A stretch of 42,313 nt of DNA from Deltaproteobacteria bacterium (GTDB lineage: Bacteria > Desulfobacterota > Binatia > Binatales > Binataceae): the NCBI GenBank assembly GCA_003135135.1, contig PLDK01000011.1, positions 1 to 42,313 of the forward strand, written 5' to 3'. The translations under genes and the position numbers were made by a program. This document shows, one piece after another, positions 1-8,474 of this stretch. The first letter of the stretch is position 1. Every line of letters begins with the position of its first letter. The notes beneath the pieces are model-generated. The model saw only the letters and a list, made by a program, of their open reading frames with translations. It had not been told where the DNA came from and made no database searches.

Positions 1-330
1 CGATCGATCGCGCCCGACCCGCTAGCAGATCGTTGGACCACCGATACGCACGGGCGGTCGCGTTGAGCAGCGGTAGATCGACGCGGGCCGTTGATGTGGA
101 GTCACCGTCTATGATCAGCCGCATCTCAACGCCGCGCCGCTTCATCCGCATCGGGACGAATCGAGCTAGCGCAAGTTCGTTCGGAGTCGCGGCATCACGC
201 CCTTCATTGGATGGGACCGGCAATTTGATGGAAACGTGGATGCCGTTCTGCTTGAGCCCAACGCGTTCGATCAGCCGGACAAGCGCGGATGCAGCTTCCT
301 GTCCCTTCTCAAAACCTAATCCGGGCGCAC
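1..330 (-). pseudogene. Serine site-specific recombinase, C-terminal fragment
   Basis: The minus-strand frame reads from about 330 to the window edge without a stop. It contains residues typical of the C-terminal region of large serine recombinases: a helix ending LVRLIERVGLKQNGI, then MKRRGVEMRLIIDG, then a LNATARAYRWSNDLLAGRA segment. The family cuts and rejoins DNA through an N-terminal serine domain, which is absent here, and no start codon belonging to the fragment is evident. The same frame stays open upstream into an integrase fragment, which I take as chance in GC-rich DNA or a deletion junction. The piece runs off the window, so its true C-terminus is unseen. Assignment rests on remembered family resemblance. 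Confidence 0.6.
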
Positions 331-787
331 GGAGGCGCAAAGGGGTTGCCCGGACGGCTCGCGGCGGCTCGGTTGAGTTCGAGGTGTCAGCCCTATCATG
401 GACCGGTGTGATGAACTCTGGCGCAACGTGCACTAACGCGACGTCGTGAGTCGCGCTCGGATGCGAGCATTGCGACGCCCTAGCTTGATGCGGCGGACTT
501 CGTATCAGAAGAGCCGCCCCAGAACGGTTATTCAGCGCTCTCCTTGAGCCGCCGGGCACGGAGGCGACCCGACGCGCGCGATGCGTCACGCCTCGATCGC
601 GCTGAGCGGACCGCAGAACAATTCCTCGAGCGTTTACGGCGGAGTGTTGATAGCCAAGGCCGCGACCGAGCCCAACACGTACCGTCGCAATCTGCGCAGC
701 CGCGGATTGCATCAGCTCGTCCCAATATGACTGAACATGCAGGCGAGCGTGTCGCCTCGACCGCTCCTCGTAATACTGGCTTAACGC
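331..787. other. Open but unassigned stretch between recombinase and transposase fragments
   Basis: No gene is recognised here. The minus-strand frame shared by the two flanking fragments has no stop across the stretch, so it could be read as one fused ORF of about 428 codons from 1285. The translated text is arginine-rich and shows none of the DDE catalytic motifs expected after the transposase N-terminus. It may be divergent 3' sequence of the same insertion element. Confidence 0.4.
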
Positions 788-1285
788 ACTGGCTTGATTG
801 CGAAGAAAAGTCCGCCACGACTGTGTTGGTCGTCTGCTTCGTGTAGGCATGTAGCGTGACACGGTGGCTTGAGAGACGCTGAAACCGAGCATGCGAAGCT
901 CGCCATGGATCCGTGGCGCACCCCAGAGAAAATTCTCACGGGCCATCCGCGTGATCAGACCGCGGATCTCGCGAGAAACCCTTGGACGCCCGCCTCGCCA
1001 GCGACCACCTGACCGATACTTCCGCATTGCGGACCACCCTTTTCGGCGCCACCGCAAGGCCGTTTCGGCCTGGACGATCACCAGGCTTTCGCGCCAGTCC
1101 GACCACCAGCGCGACAGCAAGATCCAGAAGAGCCGATCAAAGCTACGGAAGCAGGGGCGACGAGTTCGGCTGCGCTCCAGCACTGCAATTTGATGGCGCA
1201 GCGCGATCGATTCCAACAGCAGCGCAGTGCGGGTTCGGGGTTCGCTTCGGGCGACCGGGACCGCTCCGCTTGTCGCCGTCGCCAT
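788..1285 (-). pseudogene. Integrase-type transposase, N-terminal fragment
   Basis: An ATG at 1285 lies four codons after an in-frame TAG. It opens a frame with the hallmarks of integrase-core (rve) transposases: the leader motif LLLESIALRHQIAVLER, the segment FDRLFWILLSRWW, then a helix-turn-helix region with GRPRVSREIRGLI, NFLWGAPRIHGELRMLG and SQATVSRYMP. Homology fades after residue ~166 (WRTFLRNQA). The catalytic DDE domain that should follow was not found, so this is a non-functional remnant. Family placement (IS481/IS3-like) is inferred from the motifs. Confidence 0.75.
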
Positions 1286-1482
1286 GGCTGCAGGCTATCG
1301 CCAAGAGATCGAAACCACCAACGAATTCGAGTGGATTAAGTTTTGAGGAAGGACACCACGATCGCAACGTAAGCGCTACTCGTTCTGACCGCAGTACAAC
1401 TAAAAAGCGTCGAAATCGCTTCCCCATGATCGTCCCGTTGATAAAGCCTAGACAGTAAAACGGAACTGCAAACGGTGCGTAG

Positions 1483-1719
1483 CTACAAACCCTGCTTCCT
1501 GCGCTCCTTCCAACGCTTCTTCATCGCTATCGACAACCGCCTTCTGCCCGCCGGAGTTATACCGCCGCGCTTCTCAGGCTTCGCGGTTGCTCCTCTTGGA
1601 GCGGTTATCTTCTTCTTCCGAACCACCTGGGTCCCGTCCAACCCCATCAAAGCTGCGATCGCCCGGCTGATCTTTTCTCCTTCACTCTTTAACTCTGCAA
1701 TCACCACTTCTAGGTCCAT
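1483..1719 (-). CDS. Small basic hypothetical protein (78 aa)
   Basis: A 78-residue protein. The N-terminal half is an amphipathic helix (VVIAELKSEGEKISRAI). The C-terminal half is very basic, with a GRRRLSIAMKKRWKERRKQ tail that resembles short nucleic-acid-binding tails common in unannotated small bacterial proteins. A strong Shine-Dalgarno (AAAGGAG, about 6 nt before the ATG at 1719) supports expression. It stands alone next to transposon debris, so it may be cargo of a former mobile element. No function is claimed. Confidence 0.75.
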   Translation of the reverse strand: MDLEVVIAELKSEGEKISRAIAALMGLDGTQVVRKKKITAPRGATAKPEKRGGITPAGRRRLSIAMKKRWKERRKQGL

Positions 1720-2151
1720 ACTTTGCTCCTTTAGGTCGATAGTCGGCTAGTTTCTGGGCAAGCTCTCGCATAGTCGCGCTGCGTATTCTGTCAGCAGCCA
1801 TTTGATTTCGTAATTGCGGGCCAGCGATCGCCTTCTAAGAGAGACCACCAACGGACGATTCTACCGGCGCTGCAATCTCGCAAACGCAGACGATCAACGA
1901 CCTTCGGATCTGTTTCGACTGAGACGCTAGGTCACCCAACTTTCGAGGGCGTTGGGCCGATTGTTTCAGATCGGGGCGGTGATGGGTTGAAGTTCAACGA
2001 TTGTTGCCGATGGATCCTAAGCATGAAGCGCTTGGAATCGAAGATCAGTCCTCAACCGAAGAAGCGATCCGTCACCACTTGTTTCCGGCGGAGAGCAGTG
2101 GAAACGCGCCAGACTTTTCAATCCTTTCGGAACTTCTGGCAGGGACATGGA
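1720..2151. other. Intergenic region, no convincing gene
   Basis: Nothing is firmly recognised. A 39-codon minus-strand ORF starts near 1803, overlaps the start of the 78-aa gene out of frame and lacks a ribosome-binding site, so it is not called. The plus-strand ORFs entering from 1987 are antisense to the MaoC gene. Confidence 0.4.
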
Positions 2152-2598
2152 TCACGGTGCTGCATCCGGTGGGAACTCGACGAGCGCCTCGCCGGTTACG
2201 ACCTGTTCGTCGCGCTGGTTGCGCACCTCCACGTCGATCACGACCCAGCGCGACTTGGCGGTCACGTGCTTGAACTTCACGCTCCCGTGCGGCCTAATGG
2301 TGTCGTCAGGCTTGACGGGGACCAGCCAGCGCGTCTCGAGGCGGCGATGCACCGCGTTCTCCGAGTAAGCCCAATCGGTCAGCATGCGTGTGATCAGGCC
2401 GAAGTTGGTCATCCCGTGCATGATGATGCCGCCGAAATTCGTCTTGCCGAAGCTGCCCGTCATGTAGGCGTCGTCGATGTGTAGCGGATTGTAGTCGAGT
2501 GAGGCGTCGCAGAAGGCGCGGATGCTCTCACGGGAGATACCAAATTCCGTACCCTCAATCCGGTAGCCCGCCACCAGTGTGTCAAAGAATTTGCTCAT
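2152..2598 (-). CDS. MaoC-family (R)-specific enoyl-CoA hydratase, catalytic subunit
   Basis: A 148-residue single hot-dog-fold protein. It carries the (R)-hydratase motif D-x-N-P-x-H in DYNPLHIDDAYM, with Asp35 and His40 as the expected catalytic pair, followed by GIIMHGM on the hot-dog helix. The family adds water to trans-2-enoyl-CoA, or removes it from 3-hydroxyacyl-CoA. It lies 10 bp downstream of a second hot-dog gene lacking the catalytic His, the arrangement of heterodimeric dehydratases such as mycobacterial HadAB/HadBC. A GAGG about 9 nt upstream supports the ATG at 2598. The exact acyl substrate cannot be read from sequence. Confidence 0.88.
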   Translation of the reverse strand: MSKFFDTLVAGYRIEGTEFGISRESIRAFCDASLDYNPLHIDDAYMTGSFGKTNFGGIIMHGMTNFGLITRMLTDWAYSENAVHRRLETRWLVPVKPDDTIRPHGSVKFKHVTAKSRWVVIDVEVRNQRDEQVVTGEALVEFPPDAAP

Positions 2599-2608
2599 GC
2601 TAATCGCC

Positions 2609-3079
2609 TCACATCGGCCGGATGGTCCAGCCGCGGCCGGAGCAGATCACGTCACCCTGCTGATTGAAGAAGACGTTGTCGTGAATGACGAAGAGGCGCT
2701 CTCTCTTGATGAACTTGTCAAGCGCCCGAGCCTGCAGTGTGATCGTGTCGCCCGGGCGCGCGGGACAGTTGTAGCTCCACGATTGGCCGGCATTCACCGT
2801 ACCGGGGCTGCGCATCCAGTCATCTGCCGGTATGCAGGCGAACATCAGCAGGATGTGGATCGACGGCGGGGCGATTAGGCCGTCATAGCGACTCCTGCGC
2901 GCGTATTCCTCGTCGAAATAGAGCGGATGGAGGTCACCTACGGCACGGCAGTAGCGCTGGATTGCCTCTAGAGTCAGCGTATAAGGGATCGTCTTGCGCG
3001 GCTCGCCGGGAACGATGTCGTCCCAGATCTTTCGGCGTTCGGCGTCTTTCCAAAAGTCTGCTTCGAAGTCTTGCTGCAA
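2609..3079 (-). CDS. MaoC-like dehydratase, non-catalytic partner subunit
   Basis: About 156 residues, FAS1-like/MaoC N-terminal type. The active-site-equivalent segment reads GDLHPLYFDEEYA, so the usual Asn and His are replaced by His and Tyr. This is expected for the structural half of a dehydratase heterodimer that helps form the acyl tunnel while the partner (2152-2598) does chemistry. No ATG is available. An in-frame TTG at 3079 sits 6 nt after a good GGAGG, whereas the TTG at 3085 abuts it, so I chose 3079. It is the first gene of a two-gene operon. Confidence 0.82.
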   Translation of the reverse strand: MQQDFEADFWKDAERRKIWDDIVPGEPRKTIPYTLTLEAIQRYCRAVGDLHPLYFDEEYARRSRYDGLIAPPSIHILLMFACIPADDWMRSPGTVNAGQSWSYNCPARPGDTITLQARALDKFIKRERLFVIHDNVFFNQQGDVICSGRGWTIRPM

Positions 3080-3160
3080 GCGCAACCTCCATTAGATTTT
3101 TCGCCGGACGAATTTACCGAGTCGCGCCGTTCGGAGCAATGAGCAAAGATAGCGGAGCCT

Positions 3161-3211
3161 GTGTGTGGCGAATTGCTGATTCTGGGGAAATCAGTAATTC
3201 GTCATACACAC
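3161..3211. repeat. Long imperfect inverted repeat
   Basis: Arms 3161-3181 and 3188-3211 flank a 6-nt CTGGGG loop. GTGTGT, CGAATT and CTGATT on the left pair with AATCAG, AATTCG and ACACAC on the right, with a few mismatches. It lies downstream of the YceI gene and upstream of the MaoC pair. It could be a terminator-like structure for the long minus-strand operon, although no T-run follows, or an operator for the MaoC pair. Confidence 0.6.
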
Positions 3212-3224
3212 TATGGCGACCCAT

Positions 3225-3272
3225 CCCAAAACTCTAGACTTTTCGCTGCCTTCGAAGTTTTTTGTAGGCACA
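3225..3272 (-). repeat. Solo IS-end-like repeat, copy A
   Basis: Read on the minus strand it starts TGTGCCTAC, continues with an AAAAAACTTCGAAGGCAGCG core and ends AAAAGTCTAGAGTTTTGGG. It matches three other intergenic copies (15549, 18087, 37686). Copy at 15549 precedes an integrase fragment, so these look like terminal repeats of one IS family. No transposase accompanies this copy. Confidence 0.65.
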
Positions 3273-3305
3273 GGCGATTAGGATAGTAGGCATTGGCGGA
3301 GCGTT

Positions 3306-3920
3306 CTACTTGTGGAAACTTCGGGCCCAGTCACCTGTCCAGACGACAGATCCTGCAGTGGCGATGTCGATATCAACTTGCTTCGCGACGGTGAGCAATA
3401 GAACGCTCGGGTCTTCCAAACCCCAATCGACGTACGGCACTGAAAAATGAGACTTGGCAATCAGGCTGTTTCCGACTAGCCGACCCTTAACCTCCATAAC
3501 GAATTGGTGTCCCGCCCCGTGAAGTGTCAGCACTCCTCGCAGCTTTGCTTGAAACTGACCATCTGTTCCTAGCTGACCGGTGACCTGCTGAGGCGTGAAA
3601 GTGATTTCCGGATACTTTTGAACTTCGAGAACGCTGTCTTTCATCCGGTTATCACGCGCACCCAAGCCACTCCCGCCGCTTTTGGCATCGACAGTGATGG
3701 AGCCGCCGGCTTCGCCGGTGCCCGGATCGGCTTTGATGATCCCATGCTCAAGCTTGAATGTTCCGTGCGTAGTATGGAGCGCGCCCGGCAAGCGAAACTC
3801 AATCAGTGTTTTTGACGGGTCAAGCTCCAGCGTTCCGGACCGCAATTGCGCCGCCGCCGCCTGATGCACAATGGCCGCCATGGCGAGCACGAATACGAAC
3901 GCGCGAATACTAAATGACAT
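3306..3920 (-). CDS. YceI-family periplasmic protein
   Basis: 204 residues with a cleavable signal peptide (hydrophobic stretch about residues 7-22 ending QAAAAQ). A YceI lipocalin-like barrel follows: LELDPSKTLIEFRLPGALHTTHG near the start, then RDNRMKDSVLEVQKYPEITF, LRGVLTLHG and a final VDIDIA strand. YceI proteins bind isoprenoid or fatty amphiphiles inside a barrel in the periplasm. Its ATG overlaps the end of the aminotransferase gene by 11 bp, so it is translationally linked to the polyketide operon. A role in carrying the lipidic product across the periplasm is my inference. The last gene of the operon. Confidence 0.88.
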   Translation of the reverse strand: MSFSIRAFVFVLAMAAIVHQAAAAQLRSGTLELDPSKTLIEFRLPGALHTTHGTFKLEHGIIKADPGTGEAGGSITVDAKSGGSGLGARDNRMKDSVLEVQKYPEITFTPQQVTGQLGTDGQFQAKLRGVLTLHGAGHQFVMEVKGRLVGNSLIAKSHFSVPYVDWGLEDPSVLLLTVAKQVDIDIATAGSVVWTGDWARSFHK

Positions 3921-5274
3921 TTATGACGCGGCGTGCCATGCCCAGAGCTTCAGTCCAGAAGCCGGTCGAGGCATGCATCGAATCGACGATCACCTCCATC
4001 GCGTCAACGAACTCATCCAGCTGCGATTCGTTTATCACCAGCGCAGGCGCGACCTTGAGCACCATAAAGTTGTTCCCGCAGATTTGGCTGTATATCGCCT
4101 TATCGCGGAAAAGCCGCATCACCAGCACCTGCCCGAACATCGCGGGATGAATTCTCGAGAATGCTTCGAACAGAATTCTGAGGCGAAATTTTTTGGGCGG
4201 ACGGAACTCGATGCCGGACATCATTCCAAGTCCCCGGATCTCCTTGACCATGTCATAGTGCGACAGCCGCGAGATTAACTTCTCGCGAAGTTGTCGTCCT
4301 AATCGTGCGCCGCGCTCGCCCAGGTTGCCGTCCGCGAGCACGTCCATCGTGGCGAGGCCGGCCCGCATCGATAGGCTGTTCTCGCTGTAAGTCGATGTGT
4401 GAATGATCGAACGTTTGAACGAAGTGTAGACGGAATTGTAAACCGCATCCGACATCAGGACCGCCCCTGACGGAATCAGGCCGCCGCTAATCGCCTTTGC
4501 AAGGATCACCATGTCGGGTTCCACCCTGAAGTGGTGTGCCGCGAGAAACGGCCCCGTCCGATACATGCCGGTCTGCACTTCGTCCAGCACGAACAGCGTG
4601 CCATGGCGCCGACATAGCGACTGCGCCTGTTCCAGATAATTTGGCGGTGGAATCAAAACTCCAGCTTCGGCCTGAATCGGTTCTATGACAAACGCCGCGA
4701 ACTTCCTGGACGACAAATGCTTCTCCAACTGCCCCAGATCTCCGAACGGAACTGCCTGGGTCTCAGGAAGCAGTGGGCCAAATTCTGTGGTCCAGAATGG
4801 ATTGTCCATCAGGGACAGCGCGCCGCAGGTGAGTCCGTGAAAGCCGCCTCCTGCGTACAAGATGCCGGCGCGCTTGGTGTTAGCGCGGGCAAACTTGATG
4901 ACGGCTTCGACGCCTTCGCTTCCGGAACTGCAAAAGAACGCTTTCGACAATCTCCCGCCGGCTTGCGTGCATAGCCGCTGCGCCAGCTCGCCGGCCAATT
5001 CCGGCACGTGCCCTTGCAGCATCGCGGGTCCGTTGCGGTCGAGCTCCGCCTTGATGGCGCGTACTACTCCGGGATGATTGTGCCCCACGTTATGAACGCA
5101 GTAGCCGGAATTAAAATCCAGAATCCGCCGGCCATCATCAGTGAAAAGTTCGGAGCCGAGACAGCTCGTGTAATGCACATTCATCCCGAGCACATCGAGC
5201 AGCCGCACCCACTGTGGATTGACGTATTTTTCGTACAGCGGCTGCTGTGCGGATGAGTTTTTTGCCTCTGACAT
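3910..5274 (-). CDS. Class III PLP-dependent aminotransferase
   Basis: A fold-type I, class III (ornithine/4-aminobutyrate-like) aminotransferase of about 454 residues. Visible motifs are the N-terminal YVNPQWVRLLDVLGM, the PLP phosphate-binding FCSSGSEGVEAVIKFAR, the LFVLDEVQTGMYRTG segment with the cofactor-contacting Asp, and ILAKAISGG with the Schiff-base lysine. The N-terminal signature recalls hopanoid-linked (HpnO-like) and similar lipid aminotransferases, but this is from memory. An ATG at 5274 is chosen. A GTG at 5307 would add 11 residues with no better ribosome-binding site. Inside this operon it probably installs an amine on an aldehyde or ketone made by the upstream enzymes. Substrate unproven. 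Confidence 0.85.
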   Translation of the reverse strand: MSEAKNSSAQQPLYEKYVNPQWVRLLDVLGMNVHYTSCLGSELFTDDGRRILDFNSGYCVHNVGHNHPGVVRAIKAELDRNGPAMLQGHVPELAGELAQRLCTQAGGRLSKAFFCSSGSEGVEAVIKFARANTKRAGILYAGGGFHGLTCGALSLMDNPFWTTEFGPLLPETQAVPFGDLGQLEKHLSSRKFAAFVIEPIQAEAGVLIPPPNYLEQAQSLCRRHGTLFVLDEVQTGMYRTGPFLAAHHFRVEPDMVILAKAISGGLIPSGAVLMSDAVYNSVYTSFKRSIIHTSTYSENSLSMRAGLATMDVLADGNLGERGARLGRQLREKLISRLSHYDMVKEIRGLGMMSGIEFRPPKKFRLRILFEAFSRIHPAMFGQVLVMRLFRDKAIYSQICGNNFMVLKVAPALVINESQLDEFVDAMEVIVDSMHASTGFWTEALGMARRVINVI

Positions 5275-5352
5275 AAGGTTGATCACTTTCTCACTTGGAA
5301 GATTCACTTCGTGATGGGTTACATCGCACTAAGGTGGCTCGAATTGATCGAA

Positions 5353-5802
5353 TCAATGTGCAGATACTGCGGGCTGCGAAGCCCACTTCAGGAGCGCCTG
5401 CTTTTGGTCATCGGTCAGGCGCGCCGAGTGATCGAGCGCCGTGTAATCTCCCGGCGGCATCGAACCAGCGCTGATGGACCGCTCGATATTCTTCAGTGCT
5501 TCCGCTCTTTTCTGCTCACCGTAAGTTTGCCAATCAGAAAAATTCAGCACTCTGCGCGCGGAGTTGGCAGCGAGGTGCGTCGGCGAAACAGCCGCGTACC
5601 ATGGTGCGCTTCCTCCGGTCGAATGGCACTCGTAACACGATTGCTGAAGGATCGCGTTCACTTGCGGGTCAGTACTAACTGCGTTCGTAGAACTCGAAAC
5701 TGTAGCCTCGGAAGTGGCCGTCTCCTGGGAGCCTGAACATCCCACGATCAAGACAGCCAGACCAACAAGCCATGCTATTGGAAGTGGAATCTTCAACATC
5801 AT
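5353..5802 (-). CDS. Haem-binding domain lipoprotein
   Basis: About 149 residues beginning MMLKIPLPIAWLVG, with a lipoprotein signal whose lipobox ends VGC. The lipidated protein has one c-type haem motif, CYECH, and a C-terminal SISAGSMPPGDYTALDH block with Met as possible axial ligand, as in small haem-binding domains (PF14376 type). It would sit lipid-anchored in the periplasm and move electrons. The ATG at 5802 is preferred because it has GAAGGTG just upstream and lies 8 bp after the permease stop. A longer reading overlapping the permease is a shadow. Its place in the export/biosynthesis operon suggests redox support of a periplasmic step. Confidence 0.82.
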   Translation of the reverse strand: MMLKIPLPIAWLVGLAVLIVGCSGSQETATSEATVSSSTNAVSTDPQVNAILQQSCYECHSTGGSAPWYAAVSPTHLAANSARRVLNFSDWQTYGEQKRAEALKNIERSISAGSMPPGDYTALDHSARLTDDQKQALLKWASQPAVSAH

Positions 5803-5810
5803 CACACCTT

Positions 5811-7502
5811 CTAGTCGTCGAGGCTCACGAAACGGATGAGTCCGGCGCCGAGGAAAATCATCCCGATGCCCACCGTTGCCGCGAATGGCCACAACGCCGC
5901 CGACGGCGGTTGGCTGCGAATCATCAAATCGTTGAACGCCTGCATGGTCCATGTCGTCGGCATCCAGCGGGCGAGTTCGCGCATCCATCCCGGCTCAAAG
6001 TCCAACGGCCACCAGCATCCGCCGATCGCCGCCATCGCCATGCTGATCGTCACGCCCAGCGGCATCACGGAATCGTGAGCGCGCGAAATCGACGCGACCA
6101 CCAGTCCCAGCGCAGCGGCCGCGAAAGAGATTCCTACCGTCGGTATGATCAACGCGATAGGATTGCGTCCAAGCGTGATTCCGAACAGCGCCCATCCGAC
6201 TGCGAACAGCAACACCATTTGCACAACCCCGACGATGAAACGCGCGAATAATTTTCCGAGCAGAAGACCGGTAAGCGGAGCGCCGCTGACCTGGAGGCGC
6301 TTCAAGGTTCCCCAATCGCGTTCATCAAAGAGCGTCAGCGCAATTCCGAGCATCATGCCAATCAGCAGAAACGTGACGCCGAATCCTGGGACGTACTGAT
6401 CGAAGGCATTCACAGTCACGGCCTCGCCCACTACCGCGGGTTGCTCGACGAATCCGAGGTCTCCGGGGAGCGTGAGCGCCTGAGGCGCCTGGAAGGGCTC
6501 GAGGTCGCCGATCAGATTGCCGTCGCGCAACTCGGGTCCCTTCGGAATCTTGATCGAAAATGCAGCCACCGAAGCCGTTGCGGGAAGGGTTGGATCGAGC
6601 TTGGGCGCAGTCACCGGCTTGGCAAGTTCCGCCAGCTCAGTCTCAGAGATGGGCCTGGGAAAAGAGGGCGGCGGCGGAATATCCGACGCGTGGCTGCCCG
6701 CCATTGTCTTCAGCTTCGCGAGCCAATCTTCGAAAGCGCGATGACTCGACTGCAATTGCGTCAGGTAGTTCTGAATCTTCAGCAGTATCGCCTGGCGCTG
6801 GGAGAGCTGCTGTTGCACGTCCGCCCAGGCTTGGCGCTCGCGCGTTTTTATTGTTGCTTCAGTCGCATCACTGACTTGTTTGATTGCGGCGGCGATCTGC
6901 GTGCGAATCGAAATTTCCAGCGCGGTCTGGGTTCGGGCGATTTGCGAGCGGATCTCCGATTGCTCCGATGCGATCTCTGCCGAGAGCCGTTTGATTTTTT
7001 CGCGCAGATCCTTGCCAGAGGCCTCGATTCGCACTTGCGCCGTCGCCCGCGCTTGGTCGGTGACTCTTCGGCACAATTCGTCGATACGAAGTTCGAGCGC
7101 GTTGACCTCAACCCGCCTGACGGGATCGACGAATAGAATCAGCCGAGGCTGGCGGCCTGCGGCGACGGCCGTGCTGGTTCCGGCCGGAATCACCATCGCA
7201 ATGGGCGTCCGGTCGCGTTGACTTACGAGGCGTCGCGCTTCACCCGGGTCATCGAGCATTTCCAAAGTGACGGCGCGCTCCTGGCGCAAAGCCTGAATTA
7301 TTCCATCCGCCAGTTTCCCGTGATCCAGGTTGATCACGGGCAGGCGAAAGGAATTCGCAGCACCACCGTACAGACTACCGAGCGAATATCCCGCGACCGT
7401 GATGATTACGACCGGCGCGAACAGCAGCATGAACAGAACAATCGGATCCTTGACTAGGAGCCGAGCCTCATTTTGCACAGTGAGCCATATTGCACGAAGC
7501 AT
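5811..7502 (-). CDS. ABC-2 type transporter permease with large extracytoplasmic domain
   Basis: 563 residues. One membrane segment near the N-terminus (about residues 22-45), a long soluble region of roughly 320 residues, then about five membrane segments from residue ~372 to the end. The soluble region contains a predicted coiled coil (residues ~165-270, rich in Ala, Gln, Arg, Glu) followed by a proline-rich stretch. This matches the ABC2_membrane_3 layout (YhgE/Pip- or DrrB-like exporters) that move lipophilic molecules or work with periplasmic partners. It follows its ATPase by 11 bp. The exported substrate is most plausibly the product of the polyketide operon. Confidence 0.85.
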   Translation of the reverse strand: MLRAIWLTVQNEARLLVKDPIVLFMLLFAPVVIITVAGYSLGSLYGGAANSFRLPVINLDHGKLADGIIQALRQERAVTLEMLDDPGEARRLVSQRDRTPIAMVIPAGTSTAVAAGRQPRLILFVDPVRRVEVNALELRIDELCRRVTDQARATAQVRIEASGKDLREKIKRLSAEIASEQSEIRSQIARTQTALEISIRTQIAAAIKQVSDATEATIKTRERQAWADVQQQLSQRQAILLKIQNYLTQLQSSHRAFEDWLAKLKTMAGSHASDIPPPPSFPRPISETELAELAKPVTAPKLDPTLPATASVAAFSIKIPKGPELRDGNLIGDLEPFQAPQALTLPGDLGFVEQPAVVGEAVTVNAFDQYVPGFGVTFLLIGMMLGIALTLFDERDWGTLKRLQVSGAPLTGLLLGKLFARFIVGVVQMVLLFAVGWALFGITLGRNPIALIIPTVGISFAAAALGLVVASISRAHDSVMPLGVTISMAMAAIGGCWWPLDFEPGWMRELARWMPTTWTMQAFNDLMIRSQPPSAALWPFAATVGIGMIFLGAGLIRFVSLDD

Positions 7503-7513
7503 AGCCGATACTT

Positions 7514-8470
7514 TCAGAGCACTTGGTCACGCAGTGTGTGGCCCGTCAGCGCGATGAAGGCGTCCGACAGATTCGGGCTATGTAAGTTGAAATCGATAAC
7601 ATTCACGTCCAAGCCGCGAAGCCCGTACAGCACTTCGGCGACCTGGGCGAGACTGTTCATCTCGAGGGTTGCTTTGCCTTCGATTCCGGCCGCGCCTATC
7701 TCTCGCACACCCGCGAGGCTACCGAAGCGCCCTTTCGGCAACTGCCCGCGATAGGTCAGTTCGATCCGAGGCCGGCCGCCTCCGAGCGAAATCACTTTTT
7801 CGAGGTTGCCCTCGGCGATTAGTTTGCCGCGATCAATAAGCAGCACGCGATCGCAAATGCGTTCCGCTTCTTCCATGTAATGGGTACTGTAGATTATCGC
7901 CGCGCCCGCATCCGCGTAGCGTCGAATCCGCATCAATATCTGTTCGCGCGATTGGAGATCGACGCCGACCGTCGGTTCGTCCAACAGCAGCACAGGGGGC
8001 CGATGAACAATTCCACAGGCGAGGTTGAGAAGGCGCTTCATGCCTCCGGAGAATGCATCCATAGGATCGTCGGCCCGGACGCTGAGGCCCACCTCTTCCA
8101 GCACCCGCTTGCAGCACTCCGTCCCGTCGTCGCGCGAGAGTCCCTGCATACGGGCGAAATGCCATACGTTTTGTGCTGCGCTAAGAGTCGGGTAGAGCGC
8201 GAGCGATTGCGGCACCAGCCCAAGCATGCGTCCCAGCCCGTGCCCGTTGGTTTTTGGCGGCTTACCATTGATCAGAATACGACCGCTATCGGGTCGTAGC
8301 AGGGTGGCGAGGATCGAAAGCGTTGTGGTCTTACCCGCGCCATTGGGTCCCAGCAACCCGGCAATTTCACCGGGCCTCAGTGCGAGGCTGACGTTGTCGA
8401 GTGCGAGACGAGTACCGTAGCTCTTTGAAATCTCGATCGCCTCGAGGATTGGCGCCTCAGCCGGACTCAT
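7514..8470 (-). CDS. ABC transporter ATP-binding protein (DrrA/CcmA type)
   Basis: 318 residues, a single nucleotide-binding domain plus a C-terminal extension of about 90 residues as in DrrA-like drug/lipid exporters. Walker A is GLLGPNGAGKTTTLS, the Q-loop follows at LVPQSL, the signature is FSGGMKRLLNLACG (FSGGM in place of LSGGQ), Walker B is VLLLDEPTVGVD and the switch His is in YSTHYMEEAERI. It powers the adjacent permease. The start is 4 bp after the preceding gene's stop, so the two are co-translated. Confidence 0.93.
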   Translation of the reverse strand: MSPAEAPILEAIEISKSYGTRLALDNVSLALRPGEIAGLLGPNGAGKTTTLSILATLLRPDSGRILINGKPPKTNGHGLGRMLGLVPQSLALYPTLSAAQNVWHFARMQGLSRDDGTECCKRVLEEVGLSVRADDPMDAFSGGMKRLLNLACGIVHRPPVLLLDEPTVGVDLQSREQILMRIRRYADAGAAIIYSTHYMEEAERICDRVLLIDRGKLIAEGNLEKVISLGGGRPRIELTYRGQLPKGRFGSLAGVREIGAAGIEGKATLEMNSLAQVAEVLYGLRGLDVNVIDFNLHSPNLSDAFIALTGHTLRDQVL

Positions 8471-8474
8471 TGGG

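Noticed and set aside
1143-1427. 94-codon minus-strand ORF over the transposase start
   Set aside because: Out of frame with the recognised integrase motifs; the true frame starts at 1285 after an in-frame stop.
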